64,000 nt of DNA from Morinoia aosen (Eukaryota > Arthropoda > Malacostraca > Amphipoda > Talitridae). Of this stretch, positions 40,835 through 52,018 are shown piece by piece. Made by a program: the position numbers and the translations under genes. The DNA lies in NCBI GenBank assembly GCA_030386875.1, contig CM059558.1, positions 8,131,501-8,195,500 on the forward strand, read 5' to 3'. The number at the start of each line of letters is the position of its first letter. The stretch's first letter is position 1. The notes beneath the pieces were generated by a model. The model ran no database searches. It was not told where the DNA came from and was given only the letters and a program-made list of their open reading frames with translations.

Positions 40835-42291
40835 TTGTTGGGAATTTCTTTACGGAAAGATTCCAATGGACTTCTTCGGATGTCGCGGGGGATTGATCTC
40901 TCTGAGTTTTCATGGTAAGTGCCGGCTTAAAGAAGAGAGGGCTGTTTTCCTTGTGCGTTCGGCTAGTCGGCCATTACCCCGTGTCGGGGTGACTGCGTCC
41001 TTGTTGCAGTTTTTTGAAATGGCTGGGGTGCAGCGGCTCCTAGGACGACTTGATTGACAGTTCTGTCAGCTTGTTGGCTGCGGAGCTGTTGGCGCGAGCT
41101 CGTCGGGAGGACCCGGTTGGGGGCGTTTGGGGTGTCGATCCGCATGGTACGGTTACCGTGTGGGTCGATGCCAGCTCCCTCGGAGTCAGGGTGGCCCTCG
41201 AGGTCGATGGCCGCATTGTTGAGGATGCGTCTTGGACTCTTGGTTCCGAAAAGAGTCAGACAACCTTCATATCAATGTGGCTGAGTTGGAGACGGTTGCG
41301 CGGGGTATCAATTTAGCGATTGCTTGGGGTTTTATAACCTTCCCGGTCGCCAGTGATTCCCGGACAGTCGTCACCTGGATGGACAGCACTGTCGATAGCC
41401 GCAATCGTGTTCGCACGAAGGGCGCGGCGGAGATGCTCGTGAAGCGACGTCTTGGGGTGATCCGTGAGACGATCGCTGAGCATGGTCTGGTCGTGTTTGT
41501 TAGCTTCGTTTCGACGATCGAGAACAAAGCCGATCACATGACCAGGGTACCTAAGAAGTGGCTTAGTTACTGCGACGCTGGTGAAGCCGTCGCAGAGGTG
41601 TCTGCTTTGCTTGCCACTGGAGAGAGTCTCGAGGATGCCATTTGGGCGGCTCATCAGCCGCATCACTTGGGCATCGATCGGACGTTTTACCTGGCTCATC
41701 AGATCCGTAGTGATCTGTCGCGAGAGCAGGTGAAGCGTGAGCTGGCTGGATGCGAGGCCTGTAAGCGGATCGATCCCGCGCGGCGGGAGGAAAATCTCGT
41801 GGGGCGAGAGGGTCTTTCTGTGGAGGAGAGCTGGCCGGGTTGTGGTTGACGTAACTCATTATGGTGACAAGCCCTACCTGTCCATGGTTGACTGTGGATC
41901 CCCGCGGTTCGCCATCTGGAGACGGTTGCTGAATGAGTCAGCAACGAGCATTGTCGCTCATTTGCGTGAGGTCGTAATTGAGCGAGGGCCATATGACGAA
42001 TTGTTACTGGGCAATTCGACGGCGTTTCGATCAGCGAATGTTGAGCAGTTCGCTGATGCGGGGGGGATTTCTCGGCGATTCCGTGCCGCCTACGCCCCGA
42101 GTTGCAACGGGATCGTTGAGAGATATCACCGGACGATCAAGAGGATCGCCGCCAGGGGAGGTATCTCTCCTGAAGAGGCTACATTTTGGTACAATGTGAC
42201 GCCTCGGAAGGAAGCTGGGCTGGCTCGGTCCTGTCGAACGGTATTTTCAGGTACGGCTGGCGACTGCCATTTGATGTCAATCTTCGGGTGA
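40835..42291 (+). pseudogene. RNase H and integrase part of pol, frame-shifted
   Basis: 41050-41316 reads TVTVWVDASSLGVRVALEVDG, an RNase H-like start; the frame then shifts to 41232-41849 with NVAELETVARGINLAIAWG and the integrase zinc region (HHLGIDRTFYLAH, CEACKRID). A further shift leads to 41737-42291 with the integrase core: VDVTHYGDKPYLSMVDCG (first Asp), LLLGNSTAFRS (second Asp replaced by Gly), and GIVERYHRTIK (Glu). The lost catalytic Asp plus frame changes make it inactive. Confidence 0.75.
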
Positions 42292-42954
42292 TTGATGGCT
42301 GCGAGAACAACAGCTTTGTTGTTGGTGAAGAGGTGTGGGTGAAACCACCACTGCCCTCATGCACGAAGCAGTGTACATCAGGTGGGGTCACCAGCATCGT
42401 GTCAAGCACGTAATTTGCGTAGACGGCATGCCTCGGCATGTGCGCGACGTCAGGAAACGTCGGGTTGCTGGTGAATGGGGCAGGGTTCCTGAGAACCATG
42501 GTGGTGTTGCTGGCGCCGCGGAGCCCGAAGCAATGATCTTCGGTGGAGGACACGGTATACTTAAAAGAGGTAGCAGCAAACCAGTCTTTTGGAAAATCGA
42601 GTGGTGTGTATGTGACGTCATGGCATCGCACCAATAGCAACGCTTAGATTACATCTGGCAACACTGCTAACCCGAAATCTGGCATCACTGTTAGCGTTAC
42701 TGGTACGACAATCTTGAATCTAGCCGTGCCGTTCAAACGAAGTGTTGACGAGTCGAGTGAAGTGCAATGTCGCCGCCTCAAGTTAAATTAAATAGTTTTC
42801 AGTTATTTGGTGTCAAAATAATTCTGAAAATTTACCCTAGATATTTCAATGCCCTGGTTTAATTTTAAAGAATTGATTGCGCCGAGTGGAATTGTCCAGT
42901 TAAATGATTTTAATGTCGAATTCATGTTTGCAGCCGCCATTTCAAAAACACCGA
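42292..42954. other. Gypsy 3' end and MULE left flank, no gene
   Basis: The part to about 42640 stays GC-rich and probably belongs to the Gypsy element. Two similar pieces, TCTGGCAACACTGCTAAC and TCTGGCATCACTGTTAGC, lie at 42654-42690. The rest is flank up to the MULE target site. Confidence 0.4.
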
Positions 42955-42964
42955 CTACCGAAAA
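42955..42964. repeat. 10-bp target-site duplication of the MULE, left copy
   Basis: CTACCGAAAA directly before the left inverted repeat; an exact copy is at 60977-60986 directly after the right one. Length 8-11 bp is usual for MULE insertions. Confidence 0.95.
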
Positions 42965-43138
42965 ACCGGCGTGCCAAATTGCGACCAGTCGCGCGAACGG
43001 AAACTCGAACGCACTCTTTCTCCCTAAAAACAGGGTAAAGAAGACCGGCAGGCGGCAGCAGAGGGACTTCATAACGCCGTTAGGTACAGAATTTCTGGAG
43101 ATTTTTCGAGTTCACCTCGTGCGACTTTACACTTAAGT
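42965..43138 (+). repeat. MULE left outer inverted-repeat block
   Basis: Matches the reverse complement of 60803-60976 with about three differences over 174 bp by eye. It joins the first satellite monomer. Such ends are the transposase binding and cutting sites. Confidence 0.93.
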
Positions 43139-46100
43139 TTACCGACTCGTAACTTTAGAACGAATGCACCCATCGACTTCAAATTACTCTCAAATGAAAG
43201 AGCGAAAGTCTCTCTCCCTCCCATATCGAACACAAGACCACGACCCTAACGGTTCTCTGAAAAATACAGAAATTATTCGATAAGCTTACCCGACTCGCGC
43301 GCCGTCAAAATTAATTGCGTTTACCGACTCGTAACTTTTGAAAGAATCCACTCATCGACTTCTAATTACTCTTAAATGAAAGAGCGAAACATTCTCTACC
43401 TCCCATATCGAACACAAGACCACGACCCTAACGGTTCTCTCATAAATACAGAAATTATTCGATAAGCTTACCCGACTCGCGCGCCGTCAAAATTAATTGC
43501 GTTTACCGACTCGTAACTTTTGAAAGAATCCACTCATCGACTTCTAATTACTCTTAAATGAAAGAGCGAAACATTCTCTACCTCCCATATTGAACACAAG
43601 ACCACGACCCTAACGGTTCTCTCATAAATACAGAAATTATTCGATAAGCTTACCCGACTCGCGCGCCGTCAAAATTAATTGCGTTTACCGACTCGTAACT
43701 TTTGAAAGAATCCACTCATCGACTTCTAATTACTCTTAAATGAAAGAGCAAAACATTCTCTACCTCCCATATCGAACACAAGACCACGACCCTAACGGTT
43801 CTCTCATAAATACAGAAATTATTCGATAAGCTTACCCGACTCGCGCGCCGTCAAAATTAATTGCGTTTACCGACTCGTAACTTTTGAAAGAATCCACTCA
43901 TCGACTTCTAATTACTCTTAAATGAAAGAGCGAAACATTCTCTACCTCCCATATTGAACACAAGACCACGACCCTAACGGTTCTCTCATAAATACAGAAA
44001 TTATTCGATAAGCTTACCCGACTCGCGCGCCGTCAAAATTAATTGCGTTTACCGACTCGTAACTTTGGAACGAAAGCACCCATCGACTTCAAATTACTCT
44101 CAAATGAAAGAGCGAAAGTCTCTCTCCCTCTCATATCAAACACAAGACCACGACCCTAACGGTTCTCTGAAAAATACAGAAATTATTCGATAAGCTTACC
44201 CGACTCGCGCGCCGTCAAAATTAATTGCGTTTACCGACTCGTAACTTTTGAAAGAATCCACTCATCGACTTCTAATTACTCTTAAATGAAAGAGCGAAAC
44301 ATTCTCTACCTCCCATATCGAACACAAGACCACGACCCTAACGGTTCTCTCATAAATACAGAAATTATTCGATAAGCTTACCCGACTCGCGCGCCGTCAA
44401 AATTAATTGCGTTTACCGACTCGTAACTTTTGAAAGAATCCACTCATCGACTTCTAATTACTCTTAAGTGAAAGAGCGAAACATTCTCTACCTCCCATAT
44501 TGAACACAAGACCACGACCCTAACGGTTCTCTCATAAATACAGAAATTATTCGATAAGCTTACCCGACTCGCGCGCCGTCAAAATTAATTGCGTTTACCG
44601 ACTCGTAACTTTGGAACGAATGCACCCATCGACTTCAAATTACTCTCAAATGAAAGAGCGAAAGTCTCTCTCCCTCCCATATCGAACACAAGACCACGAC
44701 CCTAACGGTTCTCTGAAAAATACAGAAATTATTCGATAAGCTTACCCGACTCGCGCGCCGTCAAAATTAATTGCGTTTACCGACTCGTAACTTTTGAAAG
44801 AATCCACTCATCGACTTCTAATTACTCTTAAATGAAAGAGCGAAACATTCTCTACCTCCCATATTGAACACAAGACCACGACCCTAACGGTTCTCTCATA
44901 AATACAGAAATTATTCGATAAGCTTACCCGACTCGCGCGCCGTCAAAATTAATTGCGTTTACCGACTCGTAACTTTTGAAAGAATCCACTCATCGACTTC
45001 TAATTACTCTTAAATGAAAGAGCAAAACATTCTCTACCTCCCATATCGAACACAAGACCACGACCCTAACGGTTCTCTCATAAATACAGAAATTATTCGA
45101 TAAGCTTACCCGACTCGCGCGCCGTCAAAATTAATTGCGTTTACCGACTCGTAACTTTTGAAAGAATCCACTCATCGACTTCTAATTACTCTTAAATGAA
45201 AGAGCGAAACATTCTCTACCTCCCATATTGAACACAAGACCACGACCCTAACGGTTCTCTCATAAATACAGAAATTATTCGATAAGCTTACCCGACTCGC
45301 GCGCCGTCAAAATTAATTGCGTTTACCGACTCGTAACTTTGGAACGAAAGCACCCATCGACTTCAAATTACTCTCAAATGAAAGAGCGAAAGTCTCTCTC
45401 CCTCTCATATCAAACACAAGACCACGACCCTAACGGTTCTCTGAAAAATACAGAAATTATTCGATAAGCTTACCCGACTCGCGCGCCGTCAAAATTAATT
45501 GCGTTTACCGACTCGTAACTTTTGAAAGAATCCACTCATCGACTTCTAATTACTCTTAAATGAAAGAGCGAAACATTCTCTACCTCCCATATCGAACACA
45601 AGACCACGACCCTAACGGTTCTCTCATAAATACAGAAATTATTCGATAAGCTTACCCGACTCGCGCGCCGTCAAAATTAATTGCGTTTACCGACTCGTAA
45701 CTTTTGAAAGAATCCACTCATCGACTTCTAATTACTCTTAAGTGAAAGAGCGAAACATTCTCTACCTCCCATATTGAACACAAGACCACGACCCTAACGG
45801 TTCTCTCATAAATACAGAAATTATTCGATAAGCTTACCCGACTCGCGCGCCGTCAAAATTAATTGCGTTTACCGACTCGTAACTTTGGAACGAATGCACC
45901 CATCGACTTCAAATTACTCTCAAATGAAAGAGCGAAAGTCTCTCTCCCTCCCATATCGAACACAAGACCACGACCCTAACGGTTCTCTGAAAAATACAGA
46001 AATTATTCGATAAGCTTACCCGACTCGCGCGCCGTCAAAATTAATTGCGTTTACCGACTCGTAACTTTTGAAAGAATCCACTCATCGACTTCTAATTACT

Positions 46101-48113
46101 CTTAAATGAAAGAGCGAAACATTCTCTACCTCCCATATTGAACACAAGACCACGACCCTAACGGTTCTCTCATAAATACAGAAATTATTCGATAAGCTTA
46201 CCCGACTCGCGCGCCGTCAAAATTAATTGCGTTTACCGACTCGTAACTTTTGAAAGAATCCACTCATCGACTTCTAATTACTCTTAAATGAAAGAGCAAA
46301 ACATTCTCTACCTCCCATATCGAACACAAGACCACGACCCTAACGGTTCTCTCATAAATACAGAAATTATTCGATAAGCTTACCCGACTCGCGCGCCGTC
46401 AAAATTAATTGCGTTTACCGACTCGTAACTTTTGAAAGAATCCACTCATCGACTTCTAATTACTCTTAAATGAAAGAGCGAAACATTCTCTACCTCCCAT
46501 ATTGAACACAAGACCACGACCCTAACGGTTCTCTCATAAATACAGAAATTATTCGATAAGCTTACCCGACTCGCGCGCCGTCAAAATTAATTGCGTTTAC
46601 CGACTCGTAACTTTGGAACGAAAGCACCCATCGACTTCAAATTACTCTCAAATGAAAGAGCGAAAGTCTCTCTCCCTCTCATATCAAACACAAGACCACG
46701 ACCCTAACGGTTCTCTGAAAAATACAGAAATTATTCGATAAGCTTACCCGACTCGCGCGCCGTCAAAATTAATTGCGTTTACCGACTCGTAACTTTTGAA
46801 AGAATCCACTCATCGACTTCTAATTACTCTTAAATGAAAGAGCGAAACATTCTCTACCTCCCATATCGAACACAAGACCACGACCCTAACGGTTCTCTCA
46901 TAAATACAGAAATTATTCGATAAGCTTACCCGACTCGCGCGCCGTCAAAATTAATTGCGTTTACCGACTCGTAACTTTTGAAAGAATCCACTCATCGACT
47001 TCTAATTACTCTTAAGTGAAAGACCGAAACATTCTCTACCTCCCATATTGAACACAAGACCACGACCCTAACGGTTCTCTCATAAATACAGAAATTATTC
47101 GATAAGCTTACCCGACTCGCGCGCCGTCAAAATTAATTGCGTTTACCGACTCGTAACTTTGGAACGAATGCACCCATCGACTTCAAATTACTCTCAAATG
47201 AAAGAGCGAAAGTCTCTCTCCCTCCCATATCGAACACAAGACCACGACCCTAACGGTTCTCTGAAAAATACAGAAATTATTCGATAAGCTTACCCGACTC
47301 GCGCGCCGTCAAAATTAATTGCGTTTACCGACTCGTAACTTTTGAAAGAATCCACTCATCGACTTCTAATTACTCTTAAATGAAAGAGCGAAACATTCTC
47401 TACCTCCCATATCGAACACAAGACCACGACCCTAACGGTTCTCTCATAAATACAGAAATTATTCGATAAGCTTACCCGACTCGCGCGCCGTCAAAATTAA
47501 TTGCGTTTACCGACTCGTAACTTTTGAAAGAATCCACTCATCGACTTCTAATTACTCTTAAATGAAAGAGCGAAACATTCTCTACCTCCCATATCGAACA
47601 CATGACCACGACCCTAACGGTTCTCTCATAAATACAGAAATTATTCGATAAGCTTACCCGACTTGCGCGCCGTCAAAATTAATTGCGTTTACCGACTCGT
47701 AACTTTTGAAAGAATCCACTCATCGACTTCTAATTACTCTTAAATGAAAGAGCGAAACATTCTCTACCTCCCATATCGAACACAAGACCACGACCCTAAC
47801 GGTTCTCTCATAAATACAGAAATTATTCGATAAGCTTACCCGACTCGCGCGCTGTCAAAATTAATTGCGTTTACCGACTCGTAACTTTTGAAAGAATCTA
47901 CTCATCGACTTCTAATTACTCTTAAATGAAAGAGCGAAACATTCTCTACCTCCCATATCGAACACATGACCACGACCCTAACGGTTCTCTCATAAATACA
48001 GAAATTATTCGATAAGCTTACCCGACTCGCGCGCCGTCAAAATTAATTGCGTTTACCGACTCGTAACTTTTGAAAGAATCCACTCATCGACTTCAAATAA
48101 CTCTCAAACGGGG
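43139..48113 (+). repeat. Left-arm array of 182-bp satellite, about 27 copies
   Basis: Monomers start ACCGACTCGTAACTT at 43141, 43323, 43505, 43687 and so on, exactly 182 bp apart. The common unit contains GATAAGCTTACCCGACTC and GCGCGCCGTC. Two main variants exist: type A (GGAACGAATGCACCC) and type B (TTTGAAAGAATCCACTC), plus subtypes. The last copy ends at about 48113 in a type A-like tail. No coding. Confidence 0.97.
44597..47144 (+). repeat. Seven-monomer higher-order repeat (1,274 bp) within left array
   Basis: Two full periods start at 44597 and 45871; a third begins at 47145 but departs after the first monomer. The order is A, B (ATTGAAC), B (GAGCAAAAC), B (ATTGAAC), A-variant (GAAAGCACCC, CATATCAAAC), B (ATATCGAAC), B (CTTAAGTG). 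The segment 43505-44596 shows the same order in part. The larger unit must have been duplicated as a block. Confidence 0.9.
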
Positions 48114-49717
48114 TAATATTAGTATCTGTAAGTCTCATTTTTTCTGTACTTGCAATCATGTTAATTTCTGAATAAGTTTGATGCCTAATACTGTCAACTT
48201 GACTCTGTCATTGGGGGAAGATATTGTGAGAATTACAACATAATTAAGATGAATTCAACATGCACATGATCGTTTGAAGGTCTGGACTCTTTACACATAA
48301 ACTGAATACATCCTTTACATTTATTTTAGCTTACCTTCTCAGCTTTCTCGAGATAGCGTACAGCGAAGACGACGACCACGACCCATTTTTTCTTCTGTAG
48401 TTGAATCCTATATGCCAAGGCTTGAGTAGCTCCATTGGTCTTATTTAGTGCTCCCGTCTTCGATGGTGAGTGATTATGCCTTTCATTACAACCCCACTAT
48501 AATGGAAAACTGCCAAAAATCAGTCTGCCGATATAGTGAGGCTATAATTTGGGCTATAAATAAGCCTTTCTTCATAAACAAAAATTATTCATTCATATAC
48601 AGAATTATTCATAACATATACAAAATTATTCTACAGAACTCGATTATTGGAATATTTCTGCCGGGCCGGAGGCTTCAAAACCTTCCACATCGAACTCATT
48701 GCATTCGGTGAGTTATGAACGTCAAAGAAACACATCCGAACGTGTACATGTGCACACAGATACATAGACATTCATATTTGCGTGCGCACACATGAACACA
48801 CACATGCACACACCTACACACACATATTCATGTATATATACTTATTGAAAATGAATGCAAGAAAAATGAAAATACTAATAAACATAAAAAACAATCTTGC
48901 TCCTGCTACATCTAAAATGACAGTCAAGCTTTGTGTAATCGTCAGAAATAACCTGAGGAAAAAGTAAATAATATGCTAAAAGACTTCGAAAAACGTAGAA
49001 ATGAAATGCTTTTTAATTTCGGAAAATTAGTTTTAAGAAAACTAAATTTTTCAAGGAACAAGAACAAAAGAACATATTTCATATTTTCTCCAACATCATG
49101 CGGACATGGGTACATGGGGTAAAATGGAGATACAGTGTATGCGGGATATCACTCATGATTAGCAGATATCTACGAAATTTCTGTAGAAATGCGTAGACAA
49201 ACAAACATATACTCAACATCAAAATTCATAGCTTGTTCAACATACGGACAGAAAGAAAATTTTACTACTATTCATAGGCTCTTGGAATTGGGCTTTATTT
49301 CACTAAATTGATTTCTCAATTTTTTCCTATTCACAAAAACGCCCCTGGGGAAGTGATAGATCTCTTTTATATTTTTTTCGCTAGTGCAATTAAATTAATT
49401 AAGCGGATGGTTTTCACGTAAAGAAATGAAATAGAAACATGTATGTCTATTTATGTAGATATACATATACCTACATACGTACACACGCATACTAATCTAC
49501 ATATACATATTGAAAATGAAATATAAGAGTAAATAATATGTACATATAATAACAACATGAAAACAACCTACCATCTACTAAATCGAAAATTACAGTCGAG
49601 CTCACTGTAATCGTAAGAAATTTTTCAGACAAAATAACTAAAAGGAAAGAAAACTTCGAAAAACGTAAAAATACAATGAATGAACACTTAAAACGGAAGT
49701 TGTAAGGAGCCATTTCA
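48114..49717. other. MULE interior without gene; duplicated 3' segment, CA-rich patch
   Basis: A CA/TA-rich simple patch lies at about 48750-48840. The stretch 48835-49020 (starting TTGAAAATGAATGC, ending CTTCGAAAAACGTAG) and 49505-49670 (TTGAAAATGAAATA, ending CTTCGAAAAACGTAA) are diverged direct copies. The second abuts the transposase 3' end, so this looks like a duplicated 3' flank of the gene. Confidence 0.6.
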
Positions 49718-52018
49718 TCAGGAGTCAAGCTGAATCTCTTCGATCTTGAAAATTCTTTCTCCGTAGAGTCCGACCAGCTTTCCTTCTTCATCAGTGAAGT
49801 TTTCTTTTCTCTTTGACGATGGAAATTCCATGACAACATTTTGCTCGAGGCAGAAGATGATGTGTCTTCTCATTTTCTCTTTGACATAGGTTATAAGGCT
49901 GGGATCATGACCATTTACCACGGACGTAACGAACGCTAAACAGAATGGTCCGCAACTGGATGCGTCCATTTGATGTTGTACTGTTACACATTCAATAATC
50001 AGTTTCCTTATTGTCTTTATGCCTGTATAGAGATTCTGCAGATACTCTTTTACGTCGGTACTTGGTGCGCCGTTTAAAGAACAAATGTGCTGTACATGTG
50101 CTACACCTTCTTCAGAGCGGTCGCGAGACAATGCATTGGTGATGACTATCCAATGGGTACCGCCGTCACTCGCACTTTTGTAACCAGTCTTTTTGACCAT
50201 GACCTTGCACCGGTTGTAGGTAGTATTGAGGACTTGTATAAATTTTTCGCTGGCGTATCTCAGGGGCGGTGGAGTAAAGCACGTCAGCGGCGAGTCGAAT
50301 TTATACTGAGGATGGCAATTTCTAACAAGTCTTGCGAAGCCTTCTATCGTGTCACTTGTGAGCCAACTGGAGCATTGCAGGATGTTATCCTTGTCCTTCC
50401 TTTTTAGACCAAAACGACTGAGCCACATCATTTCACTTGGTGAGTATGTTTCTTCTGATTTGTACGTTTCCAAAGAGAACAATTTTTCTTTGTTGACATG
50501 CTGATTATGTTCATCATTGTATTTAACTTTCTTGTACGACTCCTTCTTTCGGGGCGACGTTGAAATGCTTCTACGGCGAAATTTCGCCAGCTTCACGATA
50601 TCGCAAACGTTGGTCGATTGCGTTTCGCGTGTGTCATCTTTCTCAGATAGACGACCCTGTCGGACTTTTGCTTTCTCTTTAGCTTTAGAGCTGTAAGATT
50701 GCTCCAATTTTTCTTTTTTCTTTGACCAACGTTCAACAAATTCACTTAGATTAGAAATGACTTTTTTCTGAACGATTTTGTAGTCTTTTTCGGATTCTAT
50801 CGTTCTGCCTTTAGTTTGTTCATACATTTTGAAAATAAAGTCAGCTGTTGATACTTGCTGTCCTCGGAGAATATCCCTCTTCACGATCTTGTGCCACCCC
50901 TCCACTAATCCGTTTGTTTCAGTTCCACCATGGATTCCACACCAGAGTGGCGTGAATGGCATGCAGGTTGTCAGTATTTTCTCCATGAAACTTGGAGAAT
51001 AAAATCGGTTTTTCACACTACCTTCATTTGCAAGGTTATTTTTTACCTCTTCAGCTACAGACACGAATTTTTTACCTACTGCACATTTTTCACGATATCT
51101 TTCGGCATCTTCAACCACCAATGCGTTGGTCGACTCAACACTGTCACATTCACTACCAACGTAGCCACGGTCAAGAAGAGGTTTTATTTCTTCTCCAAGA
51201 AAACGGCTCTGTACTATTTTAGCCAGGTTTCGAAACACAGAGTACAGTTCATCTCTAGAGGAGGCTTCTGTCATGTCGGCGAAGTATTGTTTAATTATGC
51301 TACGGTCTTTGGGCTTCATATTCGGATAAAATTTTTTGCAGTTGTGTGCGATATTGTTCATAAAATGGGCTCTGCACAATTTTATATTCAGGAAGTTTAG
51401 TTCTGACTCTTCAGGATGCATCCACAACTTGTCAAGGTAGGTAGGCAGATCGCCCAGCTTAAATGAGGACACTATTGCGTGTAGATAAGCAAAGCTGTGG
51501 TCAACTACTATGCACTTCGGCGCGAGCTCTTTTCCGTGCACTTTTCGATAGTTGTGCAAGAGGCTGGCCAGCATGGCTTCGATGGTGTTGGCCGAACTTT
51601 GTTTTGTCAACATGGAGGTTGCTGTTAACTGTGGAGCTCCGCTGTGGCGCTGGTATACAACCGCGTGATATAAGTAGTTTCGGCCTTCTGAACCTTTGAT
51701 GATACCACCTGTTGAATCTAAATGAAGAGTTACATTGGGGCATCTAGCTAGTTCGCGCAGCTCTCCTTCAGATTGCAGCACGATTCTTGACGTAAGTGGG
51801 TCGAATTCGGAAACAAAACCTGGGATGATTTTGTTCTCTGCTGAGTCTATGTTATGAAGAATCTTAGCGGTTAATTGGAGATTCTCCTCTTTATCTTGTG
51901 AAATTTTAAGATTGTTCTTGACGTTCTGCCCAAGTTTTTTCAAATTGTTCAGAGAGAAAATCTTCGGTTTCATATTCTTACCAACTGCCGCGTGTCGAAT
52001 TTGATCATAGTACACGTT
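49718..52018 (-). CDS. MULE transposase core with C-terminal Ulp1-like protease domain
   Basis: Minus frame of about 766 residues. DDE core: LHLDSTGG (Asp 100), VVDHSFAYLHAI (Asp 172) and TNGLVEGWHKIVK (Glu 372), the last being the characteristic MULE E-G-W-H block. A Lys/Glu-rich linker follows (410-540), then a Ulp1/C48-like domain: WLTSDTIEGF near 551, GGTHW with His 621, QHQMDASSCG with Gln 682 and Cys 688. Asn 648 stands where Asp is usual. The first codon here is GTG; there is no proper ATG start. The frame is -1 to the 51970-53295 ORF and overlaps it, so the two were probably one protein. I see no slippery heptamer in the overlap; a deletion or an intron is possible. It should cut and paste the element. 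Confidence 0.85.
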   Translation of the reverse strand, partial: NVYYDQIRHAAVGKNMKPKIFSLNNLKKLGQNVKNNLKISQDKEENLQLTAKILHNIDSAENKIIPGFVSEFDPLTSRIVLQSEGELRELARCPNVTLHLDSTGGIIKGSEGRNYLYHAVVYQRHSGAPQLTATSMLTKQSSANTIEAMLASLLHNYRKVHGKELAPKCIVVDHSFAYLHAIVSSFKLGDLPTYLDKLWMHPEESELNFLNIKLCRAHFMNNIAHNCKKFYPNMKPKDRSIIKQYFADMTEASSRDELYSVFRNLAKIVQSRFLGEEIKPLLDRGYVGSECDSVESTNALVVEDAERYREKCAVGKKFVSVAEEVKNNLANEGSVKNRFYSPSFMEKILTTCMPFTPLWCGIHGGTETNGLVEGWHKIVKRDILRGQQVSTADFIFKMYEQTKGRTIESEKDYKIVQKKVISNLSEFVERWSKKKEKLEQSYSSKAKEKAKVRQGRLSEKDDTRETQSTNVCDIVKLAKFRRRSISTSPRKKESYKKVKYNDEHNQHVNKEKLFSLETYKSEETYSPSEMMWLSRFGLKRKDKDNILQCSSWLTSDTIEGFARLVRNCHPQYKFDSPLTCFTPPPLRYASEKFIQVLNTTYNRCKVMVKKTGYKSASDGGTHWIVITNALSRDRSEEGVAHVQHICSLNGAPSTDVKEYLQNLYTGIKTIRKLIIECVTVQHQMDASSCGPFCLAFVTSVVNGHDPSLITYVKEKMRRHIIFCLEQNVVMEFPSSKRKENFTDEEGKLVGLYGERIFKIEEIQLDS

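Larger units (their letters stand above)
38200..42640 (+). mobile_element. Broken GC-rich Ty3/Gypsy-like retrotransposon
   Basis: Order of domains is gag with two CCHC knuckles, aspartic protease, reverse transcriptase (DYREL), RNase H-like, then integrase with an HHCC zinc region and DDE core, as in Ty3/Gypsy. The whole segment is clearly richer in G and C than its surroundings. I could not find matching LTRs at the two ends, so the limits are approximate and the LTRs may be lost or very diverged. Pol has stops and frame changes. Confidence 0.75.

Noticed and set aside
39086-42640. Many minus-strand frames across the GC-rich Gypsy element
   Set aside because: GC-rich coding DNA leaves the opposite strand open. 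None shows a domain, while the plus strand has gag, protease, RT and integrase.
42803-43136. Small frames on both strands spanning the MULE left boundary
   Set aside because: They cross the target duplication and the inverted-repeat end, so they cannot be conserved genes.
43139-48113. Tandem array as a CRISPR or a centromeric satellite block
   Set aside because: There are no spacers, monomers abut directly, and the same array occurs inverted at the other end of a transposon with target duplications. It is part of the MULE arm.
51970-52018. Programmed -1 frameshift between the two MULE frames
   Set aside because: The offset is -1, but no X XXY YYZ heptamer in the right phase is present in the overlap. 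An indel or intron is more likely.
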